NCBI GenBank assembly: GCA_020536535.1
Contig: JAHLWZ010000980.1
Location: forward strand, 6,538 to 27,288
Source: Pelomyxa schiedti
Taxonomy: Eukaryota > Evosea > Pelobiontida > Pelomyxidae
Reading direction: 5' to 3'
Length of the DNA: 20,751 bases
Part shown: positions 10,601-19,261 of the stretch, piece after piece
How positions within the stretch are numbered: position 1 is the stretch's first letter
How the letters are laid out: each line of letters opens with the position of its first letter
Translations under genes and position numbers: made by a program
The notes under the pieces: generated by a model
Database searches by the model: none
Told to the model about the DNA's origin: nothing
The model's input: the letters and a program-made list of their open reading frames with translations, nothing else

Positions 10601-12168
10601 CTTCACGTAAACTTTGCTGCAGCCACTCGTCTGAGGTTGTGGGTGTACTGGATTCTTTCTATTAGGGATGATTAAGCCATAAACTATACTATGTGTTTCA
10701 TAGGTACCGGCTGGCTGGTAACTGTTATTTCTATGATGTGTCACCAAAAGAGGGGAAAAAAGAGGGGTACTAGTTAAACTGCTTGATACTGTTTCGGTGA
10801 CCGTCTGTAGTTTCTTCTTATGGGCCTGCATTTCATTTTGGAATCACTTAAAGTAAATGCCATATGATTACCTCCAGCATTTCTTTGAGCTGAGTTTTTA
10901 TTTCGTTCATTGGGGAGCCTAAAAGACCTCAATTAAGATGATAGGCAAAGGCCACTACCTGCAGAGCTGGTGGAGCTGGGTTCCGTATGGGAGGTGGAGT
11001 CAATTGATGCCCCAGAAACTGTTGATTCTTGGGGGACGGATGAGTCAGGGGGAGTTGGCAATCCAGGAAGAGATGGTTCAGGTACTTCAGGTAGTGAAAG
11101 TGGAACTTGGGCAGTAACTTCATGTTGAGGAGGTGCTGTTTGAGTCGTGTTTGCTGGAGTGGTATCTGACGGTGGGGAGGTAGATTGCGTGGTATTAGTC
11201 TGTGAGTCCATTGATGGAAAAAGCAGCTTTTCCACATCCAAAAACAGGAGATCAATTTGCCTTGGATACTGTGAAAAGGGGCTATTGAATTTGGCATCTT
11301 ACTCTGAAATAGAGCTGACAACAGACTCTAGTTGGGAGAATTAAATTGAGGAATTAATTTGTTTGTTTTTTTTCAAGAAAAAACCTTGTGATCCTTCCTT
11401 TTCTGGGGTGGGTTCAACTAGTTTCGGTTCTACAGGTTTTTCTGCAGAGGTTTGGTGTTGTAGCTGTTGTTGTTGTTGCTGAAGTTGTTGCTGTTGCTGT
11501 TCTAATAATTTCTTGAGTCTTTTTAATTCGTCATCTAATTGTGCATTTGACTCATAGAGAGATTTCGCGTTCTGCTTCATGGCTTCTTGCTTTTTTGTTT
11601 TTTGTGGGAAGTACTGAAGATCGTGAGAAAAGTATATACCTGTGCCTGGTGTTCCTCCATTGCCTGAGCTAAGTTTCGCTGCAGCTGTTCATGCTCCTGT
11701 TGGAGTTGTGCATATGCAGCGTCATCGTGAGAGTGCTGTGGTTGTTGTTTGGATTTCAGAAGTCCTCCAAACGAGGAGAGTGATGGTACAGCTGAAGCAG
11801 CCTTTATAAATGAGTGATATGAGATGGATTTTCCAAACCCTACTTTTGTGGCTGCTTCCTTTGCTCTTTTCAGCTCGTTTGTGAGATTCACCTCATTATC
11901 TCTTAATTTCTAAACATAAAATCAAAACTGTTAGTAGAATCCAGCAAGCAAAGTGGTGTACTCACAGTAAGCTCTTTTGTTACCAAGCAAGAAAGAAGAA
12001 AAATATGAAACCTGGTCAGTCCCAAAAAGGAAAAAAGAATGACAAGGTAGTACCCTTTATGTTTCGTTTTTCTCTTTCTTCAGACTCATACTTGAACCTC
12101 TTAAGCTCAATCAACTCCGTGTTTAGCCGCACAAATTCAGCGGCACTGATGCCCTCCCCGTCCGTCAT
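7615..12168 (-). CDS. Long coiled-coil protein, GRASP-1/GRIPAP1-like
   Basis: It starts at ATG 12168 (MTDGEGISAAEFVRLN) and ends TAA at 7615-7617. Many short exons carry almost continuous heptads (ERECVKICDAEIARYKRD, EIEKLKEKINAEKVLVDKYR, ELNSQIERMKSQVQSFK). The first 60 residues (EFVRLNTELIELKRFKYE, then ELTKLR and NELKRAKEAA) resemble the N terminus of animal GRASP-1/GRIPAP1, an endosomal Rab4 effector. This is my recollection of the family, not a search. The join giving ELT needs an 8-nt exon at 11973-11966. There is a polyQ stretch near 11500, a Pro/Ser/Thr linker at 10976-11240 and a disordered Ser/Pro/Thr C-terminal tail in 7615-8268. I did not resolve each exon between 8268 and 11300. 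The coding start is 281 bp from the divergent LAMTOR1-like gene; the 3' end is 45 bp from the SH3 gene start. Confidence 0.6.
11465..11502 (-). repeat. CAG/CAA run encoding polyglutamine
   Basis: Mixed CAA and CAG codons encode two runs of Gln separated by Leu (LLEQQQQQLQQQQQQLQHQ) at the end of a heptad region in the GRASP-1-like protein. The mixed codons argue against simple slippage as the only origin. Confidence 0.85.
11966..11973 (-). other. Candidate 8-nt microexon of the GRASP-1-like gene
   Basis: AGCTTACT sits between an acceptor (GGTAACAAAAG) and a strong donor (GTGAGT). It links the phase-1 end of exon 1 to the phase-0 start of the next exon and encodes Glu-Leu-Thr, the residues expected from the family N terminus. 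Confidence 0.45.
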
Positions 12169-12448
12169 TATGGGTCTTGTTCCTCACTCGATGTCCCACA
12201 ATGTTGCGCGCGTGACAGTGGTGTTGCGGCTCCTCGTCGGCGAAAAACGCTCAGATTTGATTGTGAGAGAGTTCCACTTGTTTTTCACTTTTTTCACAAC
12301 TTGCTTTCTCTCCAAATTCCACCCTTGTTGCCTCAGTTGTAACACTGTGCACCGCTATGACAATAATAAGCGAGTAACGAACAAGGAGGCTATCAATGAA
12401 GCCCAGGTTCACGGAACACTTTTAGAGATAGAATAGAGAGTAAGTAAC
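12169..12448. promoter_or_regulatory. Divergent promoter region
   Basis: 280 bp separate the start codons of the minus-strand GRASP-1-like gene and the plus-strand LAMTOR1-like gene, so both promoters and 5' leaders must lie here. A pyrimidine-rich tract spans about 12278-12340. I see no clear TATA box. A reading frame crosses the region but has no recognisable features. Confidence 0.5.
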
Positions 12449-13342
12449 ATGGGGTGTTGCTCTAGCAGCCAAGACGAACAGCGCCCGCTCCTCGTCGGCG
12501 AAGAAGCTGAAAAGCCAAAAGCGAAACCAACCCAGGCCACTACACCTTCCTCTGCATCGTCGGACGAGCCACGCTCTAGATCACCCGAACGCGACGCCGC
12601 CGCTACCGCTGCTGCAAGTGCAACAAACGCCGCGTCGTCGCCGTCCTCGCGTGGTGGGGAGATCTCGTCCGATGGCGCCGCCACCGGAAACGACGCCAAC
12701 AACGCGGCGGGGGCCGCCGAGGCCGGCGCGGGGGAGAGCGATGGGCGCGGGGGCAAGGGCGACGTGAGCGGGGGAGGGGGGATTATGGGAGCACTGCAGG
12801 GGGTTGGCGTGTGCGGGGCCGGTGCATCGGGGAACGACGGGGGAAACGCGGACGACGGTGGGGCCGCGCAGGAGGCCCTAGAGAAGATCGTCGAGACGAC
12901 CGAGAACCAGTTTGTGAACGCAGCACACTCGAAACAGCACATTATTTCTGGCAGGGAGTCAGAGTACAGGTCAAATGTATGATTGTAGCTTATGGGTTGG
13001 TTGCGCCCGGGGCTTTCCTTTTCGGTTGTTCTTGTTGCTTGTGCTTTTTTTTTTAAATCCTATTTGTTTTCATCCCAAACAAAACTAATTATTATCATAT
13101 GCGGCTAGAAATATGCTAGTGTTGTGGCACGGCATACTCTGCCGGCATCGATATTGTATGACTTGGGGCTTGCTGCGCCCACGATGACATCAACCGGGCT
13201 CACGCAGTCATCCCTTGCACAAATTCTTGAACCCAAACCTGATGCGGAAACACTCAACGCCATCACCCGTGACTTGGAGATCAGCATCCGCAATTGCGGC
13301 CCGTTGGTCTGCACACTTACTCCATCAGTCTGTGATAGCTAA
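12449..13342 (+). CDS. Acylated membrane-anchor protein, possible LAMTOR1 (Ragulator p18)
   Basis: Two exons, 12449-12976 and 13109-13342, join in frame to 253 residues. The N terminus MGCCSSSQDEQRPLLVGEE fits N-myristoylation at Gly2 plus palmitoylation at Cys3/Cys4, and the acidic stretch with a dileucine resembles LAMTOR1, the anchor that holds Ragulator and mTORC1 machinery on lysosomes. A long Ala/Ser/Gly-rich, high-GC linker (residues about 35-140) makes it longer than animal LAMTOR1 (about 160). After it, a helical segment (ALEKIVETTENQFVNAAHS) and YASVVARHTLP fit the C-terminal helices only loosely. The acylation signal is clear; the family call is moderate. Other dually acylated proteins remain possible. 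The 132-nt intron is the longest I resolved. Confidence 0.7.
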
Positions 13343-13568
13343 GTATCCATCCTGGTGTTTGTATAATAGTTCCACAACCACAGAACCCCCCAATCCCCAT
13401 CACCCATCAATCAATATCAAAAAACCTGTTTTCTTGAAAGAGAATCGCCCTGATTTTGACCCGGCACGAGTGTGATGTGACCTAGACCCAACCACCCCTT
13501 TATGATCAACCAAACCAATGCCCCCAAGTGGAACCCCCCAAAAAACCTAAGAGCCGACCACGTCACCG

Positions 13569-16500
13569 ATGTCAACACAGAGTAGCATCGTCGCGTCGCC
13601 GTGCGCAACCACAGCCGCCGCCGCACCAGCAGCCGTCTTTGATGTGGCTGCTCAGCCCGTCGACATGGAGTGCCCGGTGTGCTGGTGCCTCCTGGACCAA
13701 CCCGTCACCTTCGTGTCCCCTAGTGCAACCACCCCCGCTACAACCACAACCACCAGCACCAGCAGCAGCGAGGTCGGTGACTGCGGGGAGGGGGGAACAG
13801 TGGGATCATCATCATCATCGCCATCGTCGACATGCGGGCACAGCGTGTGTCGGAGGGATGCGGAGCGGCTGTGGGCATCGGCGAGGGCGTGGGCCCGCGC
13901 CCCTGTGGGTGCTGTGCGTGATGTCCCGCCCCTGGACGAGGTAACTCACACTCCATGCAACAAGGCGATGTAATTAATAACCAGGGACAAATCGGCCAGA
14001 GTGCTGCTGCTTTAAAACCCGGTGGTAACGTGATATATGTGAAGTGCCCTGCTTGCGGTATTGCGAATCAAGTGTGCAATGGTGGGGATGAAACCGAAAT
14101 CACGCTTCCCTTCAAGGTTCACTCCTGCACTCCCATAACTTCGGTGATCTGATTCCAACGCAGGTAAATGAGCCCCTGTTGAAGCCCATCAGTGTTCTTC
14201 GTGATCAGGCTCTTACTCCGGCCGAATGCCATGCATGCAAAGACAAGGCCACGTGGCGATGCAATTGCGCAGCTCACACCAATCAACAAAATGCATGGTT
14301 TGTCTGTGATGACTGCATTGTATCCTCCAAGAAGATACATATGAAGGTGCTCAATATGAAAGCTGAACTGGGGAAACTTTGTGAGGAGGCCTGTGTTGAT
14401 TCTGAGTGCCCAAAATCTGAGGCCGGCTGCACAGCGATTTTCCCATCTGGTGAACAGGTTCCAACATCCTCTCCCTCGTCCGTACATACTATGCTGCTGA
14501 TGAGGGACAACAATATGTGCTTGGTTCACAGTGAGCCTTTAAAGTGGTATTGTGTTGATTGTCAGGAATCAGTCTGCTGTTCATGCTTGTGTTATGGTAT
14601 TTTTGTTCTCTTCCCGTTTTTGGTTCGTACTCAAGACATCCAGGACCTCACAAAAGCTCACCAAGTGGGCAGCAGCACAAGAACGTGCCAGTTGAAGATT
14701 CGGCACATGAGAAAGTGAAAGAGCTGCAGTCTCTTTCAGAGAGATTGGAATCACAAGTCCTTCTTTCCAAGTCAACAATCGATGTAGTCCAGAAATCTGA
14801 AGTTATCCTCTATACGGTACGAGTATCTATATTTCTGTATTACTAAATCCACTCATAGAGTGCGAAGCAAGCTATCTCAGAAATCGCTGGCACCCGAGAG
14901 AAGGCCATTTATCTTATCAATCAACACTCTGAATATCTCATAAATAAGGTCACGGAGGCTTCTCTCTCAAAGGGTTGGCATCATTCTTCATTTTAGTATC
15001 TAAATATTTTTGTAAAAAGGTAGTCAACTTGAGAAGCAGAAAACATTACTGGGGTGTCACCTTCAAGCCCTCGAGGAGGAGCAAAAAAATCTAGGGAGGA
15101 TTCTCAAATCATCAGATAACCTCAAGGTCCTGAGACTCTTTCAAAGGTTGAGGTCAACGGCGCTTGACCTGCTAAGTTCACCAATTGTTGTTGCGGAGCC
15201 CTGCCTGGTTCCCGCGGTTGAATTTGTGCCAAATCTCCCTGAGCAGTTCTTCATCCTGTGCAATAACTTTGGTTACATCCTTCCTGGTTTGCCTTGTTCT
15301 ATTTGATGTTATTGATTAACTACCGCTAGTGGTACCGACTGATTTCCACTGGAAGCTTGGTAATTCCAGTGAGGACAATGTGGCTGAAATAAACTCCAGA
15401 CTCATAAAGCTCCCTATCTCTGTGTCATTGTTGAAGAACCCAAAGTGCACTCCAGACCTGGGAGTTTCTGGGAAACCCGCGCCGACTGCCGAATTACCCA
15501 GAGGAACTATCGCAACAAGCAAACCGTTCACCAAGCAAGAAGAGGAGACATCCACACCAATGACAGTCGAAGTATGGGAGGAACATCTAAGAGGAACAAG
15601 AGTTCTCGCAACATCACAATATCCAGAAAACTGCCATGACTTATGTGAGGTTTCCTGCTGTTTGGACGACTGCAAGGGAAATGTCGACACGGTTGCAAAG
15701 AGGTGGAATTTGGAGCTTACTCCCAAGAAAGTAGGAGATTTCTGGATGAACATTCTGTATGGAAACAAACCAGTCAACAGTAAACCAATTAGACTTTCAA
15801 TTTCTGAAGGTATCTTTCCTCCTGCATTACGTAAAAACCAACACAAAAAGTCCCTCCCCCACCCCGCAACCTTAGGATTGAAAAAGTTACACCCAAGGGA
15901 TTTAGTTTTACCTGTGACATTCAGCAGTCATCAGCCCCGCTTTTGATCTCTGTCGAAATGGCCGGGCATACAGAAGATACCTCTGCTCCGCACTGGAAAG
16001 AAGTGCACCGCGGTGCCGGAATCACGTCTTCAATTGGTTCCGATGATGCTCAAGCCCCACTATTGTTGTACCCAAACACCAAATACATGGTCAGGTGCTG
16101 TGTTTACGACCAACTTGGCCACAGTGACTGGGTGCTTGCTCCTTCACCTATCTGTGTTCCACTAGGTTAAGTCCCTGAACCTAATTCCATAAAAAAAAAT
16201 CACTAAATCCACAAAAGCCCGGCTCACATGGGACCCTGCCTCATGCTTTCAGGTGGTTCTGAGTGACAGCAACTGCACCGCCACTTCAACTGATGCATTT
16301 ACAGTGTGGACATCGCAGGAGATTACCACCGGCTCATTGGCCGTTGTCAACCTGAGGGTTATGTCCCGAAAGTCAACTTGCACTTCACCCTGTATTGGTG
16401 TGGCTGGGAAAAGCCTCACCGGCAAGGGCAAACCAACTGATTTCGTCTACAAGAGTGTAGGGTTCTGGGGATTCAACCTGGCTGTAGTTTTACCTGATAA

Positions 16501-16732
16501 GACCCGGCACAATGGGAAAGGGCAGCCACAAGACCCAAGGTACGGCTATGAAAACACACCCACTGGGGCACTTGTTACAATGATAGTGGACATGACACAG
16601 AGCGCACAGTGCGGCACAATGAGGGTACTAGTTAATGGCTTGGACAGAGGCGTGTGTTGCACTGGCCTACCATCACCACTCAGGGTGGCCTTCACTGCTT
16701 GCTGCGGTGGCCACAGCATCAAGCTGGAGTAA
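13569..16732 (+). CDS. TRIM-type protein: RING, B-boxes, coiled coil, filamin-like, FN3, SPRY
   Basis: Nine exons (13569-13940, 13985-14116, 14164-14596, 14644-14816, 14859-14973, 15020-15271, 15330-15809, 15851-16165, 16218-16732) sum to 2787 nt, exactly 928 codons plus stop. A split RING has Cys35, Cys38, CGHSVC at 89-94 and CPACG at 145-149. A B-box1-like cluster spans 190-227. B-box2 runs from Cys287-x2-His290 to His324. A coiled coil covers about 330-480 and a filamin-type fold about 493-650 (ending TPKKVGDFWMNILYG). FN3 lies at about 655-755 (PPPRNLRIEKVTPKGF, YPNTKYMVRCCVYD). SPRY is about 758-928 (RLTWDP, LSDSN, MRVLVNGLDRGV, GLPSPLRVAF). TRIM proteins are ubiquitin E3 ligases in which RING binds E2 and the C-terminal domains bind targets. 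The 226 bp upstream hold no gene. Confidence 0.88.
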
Positions 16733-16742
16733 GTAATATAGA

Positions 16743-19230
16743 TTATGGAGTATTTCTTTTCTCTTCCAGTGAGATTTTCTTTTCCGCGTGCTTCCAGTAG
16801 CCGGTGCCATACCTTTTCTTCACTTAGAAAATGCACGGGGCCTAAATGTGGGGCATACAAATTGTCAGCGTCAGGGAACTTCCGCCGGAATCCTGGGCCA
16901 CAGTCTTTTCCGAGTGTGCATACCACTAGTCCATTGAGAATAACACTGTGATCCGGAGCCTGTTGGATGTTAGGAGACGGAATAAAAGGAATGATGGGTT
17001 AGGTACCTGTGCTCCACCATCTAAGACGAAATTGTAAAGCACGAAAGAAGCTAACCCATTAGAGTTTATTTCCACAGGATCAACCACGTCAGAGCTCCTT
17101 TCCCACTTCTTGTTGATCAGGACAGGGTGTCCTGTGGTGAGCCCAACGCCATTCAAAAATACCAGGCTAGGTGTTGATAAGTTGGTTGTTATATATGTTG
17201 CAGAAATTTAATTATATATGAAATTGAAGAAACCGGAATGGCCTTTCAATTTTCTGGGTGCGTATCTCTTTTACGGATCTCGGTTTTAATAGTTCCGTCA
17301 TGACAGAATCTCTTATTCTGATCTCAGAGACCTTCCTTTTGGTTGTTTATAGATGAGAAATAAGGAAATACTAAGGAGCTAACTTTGTTGTCAAATCAGC
17401 CATTAACACATTTGCGTCTCCAAGAAAGCATTCACAGCGGGTTGATGGCAACTACGAAAAGGTAAGAGCACACAAAGTCAGGGAGGATTCATTTCGAACC
17501 TGGAATATCGGCGGTTTGTATTTGAGAACTGTTGGTGTAGGGTTTATCCATAACAGTCGGGTACCGGTAACTGAAAGGGTGTGAGAGAGGGTGAAAACAA
17601 AGGAAGAAACTTTTCTGCCTCAGATCCGTTATTGTCGGGCCACATTCAGGGAGAAATTTTCTCCACAAATCGTCTGTCTCACAAATAGTCCGGAAATCAC
17701 GACATACCTTCAGAGATGGTTAAGGTTGCTTGATGAAAAGAAGAAATACATGGCTAATGCTGAGTAAATCTTCCATAGCCAAAAGAGAGAATATTGTGAG
17801 CCACACCGTGACAGGTAGAGCGGAAGAAGGGGCTATCATTCTTAAAAGAATGTATCCATCTCCAAGAATTCCCCCCTGTTCAGAACGCTGAACACCACAA
17901 GCTACAATTACAGACTTGGCTGTTGATATAACTGTGTGGAACTAGAAACGGAAACTAAATTTATTATACAAAAAGTTCGGGAAGGATAACCTCGCGAGCA
18001 ACAATAGGAACGGAGAGGGAAATCTGAACCCAGGTAAAGGTTCTCATATCCAACCTAGTGTCAATAAACAATCACTATTGTACCCATTTACCTGGAGATT
18101 TCACAGTGGGGATTCTGGTTGGAGGAACCTACGAGAAGGAAACAGTTCTCTGCCTCCCAAAAGCAGCCTACATGTCCCCGCTGTGGTGTAGGCTGGGTTC
18201 CTGAGGTACTAATTTTCCTCCATTGGCATTGAATAAGTTCCAAACAAGTGGATGCTGTGGTTGTTGACAGCTTGGAGGGGGGCATGAGTGAATCTGTTGG
18301 TTCGATGGACCACAAGTCGCCCAGCTTCGAGTTCCCTTGTCCAAGTCCTCCATATACATACACAACTCTATAACAATGGCTCAGTGAGGAATTAAAAATA
18401 TTCAAAGCGTACAACCTCCCATCAGTAAAGGCATTATGATGGAACCTAGGAGGAGGAACGTTTGATGCAGTGGTCCCGAGGTTCCCCCATTCGCAGGTTT
18501 CAAGTGAAAATACTTTGGATGGAGGTAAGCCACTCGAAGTTGGGGGAAATACACACCAAGAAATTGTGAAGATGGTCCCTCAGTGCTGCATCCACCAAAT
18601 AAATAGAGGCGACCATGAAGACTGGAGGATTGCTCAGAAAATATGAGATCAGAGAAGTGGGGAAACCGTACTGCAGAAGAGATGCCCCATAGCATGCCAA
18701 TGGGTAATTATCAGTAGCGTCATCTGTATGTTCAGAAAGAGTTCTCCAAGACTTCTCAGCCATGTTAAACGCCACAAGTCGATTTGTGTGAACGCTGGAA
18801 GAGGAACCTCCAAATAAGAATGCCACAGATTTGTCATCGCTTGTGCAGGTAGCTGGGAACGATCCGACAAATATAGACTTACTTCCAGGATCGCAGGAGG
18901 ATGTGTGGTTGATGTGCCGGGGGTTTGGTGTTGAAGTTGAAGGTGCTGGGCTTTTTTCCAGTTCATTTGCTAAAGGGGGTGAACATGACTTAGTGTCACT
19001 TTCGTTTGGAATCCACTGAGCAGTTATTAAGTCCAGGGTATGGAAGGGAGACTTTCGTAGTAATTTATCAGGTCCAACACCCCCAAAGAAAGTCAGTGTG
19101 TCGTTTTTCAGTATGCAGGAGTGACCATAACTCACGAATAAGCCTCAAAATTCAGAAATTCTAGGAGTAGTGCTTACCTGGTAAATTCAGGGGTGCCACA
19201 AAGGCCTCCAAATATCTGCCTTACATTCAT
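16743..19230 (-). CDS. Kelch-repeat / F-box / Hint-domain fusion protein
   Basis: Fourteen exons (19230-19178, 19130-18672, 18621-18557, 18512-18416, 18367-18092, 18054-17991, 17941-17750, 17707-17611, 17570-17500, 17451-17384, 17335-17234, 17166-17007, 16959-16813, 16778-16743) keep frame throughout, giving 628 residues. Residues 1-375 hold kelch repeats (RLYLFGG, VVYVYGGLGQGNSKLGDLW, PQRGHVGCF, FHTVISTAKS). An F-box follows at 379-432 (LPVTVWLTIFSLLAMEDLL, then VCRDFRTI and DDLWRKFL). The Hint domain covers 464-615: CECFLGDANVLMAD with likely nucleophile Cys466, EIRIRDSV, LTTGHPVLINKKW with the TxxH motif (Thr525, His528), NFVLDGG and LNGLVVCTLGKDC. F-box proteins recruit substrates to SCF; Hint domains self-cleave through an N-to-S acyl shift. 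The last 34-nt intron is uncertain: unspliced, the frame would run to 16546 across the TRIM SPRY exon. Confidence 0.87.
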
Positions 19231-19261
19231 GGCTGCGCCCGGGGACCCTAGCTCTCTCCCT

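Noticed and set aside
12409-12942. 177-codon open frame on the minus strand opposite the LAMTOR1-like exon
   Set aside because: It mirrors the Ala/Ser/Gly-rich, high-GC exon and has only Ala/Pro/Ser-rich composition. The plus frame has the MGCC signal and a consistent splice to a second exon.
13738-13956. Minus-strand frame opposite the RING exon
   Set aside because: It is low-complexity antisense sequence; the plus strand has RING motifs and in-frame splicing to CPAC.
16546-16742. Extension of the Hint protein frame antisense to the SPRY exon
   Set aside because: The plus strand codes for a recognisable SPRY domain here. A 34-nt intron with GT-AG ends gives the minus gene a stop before the overlap. 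Kept only as an alternative.
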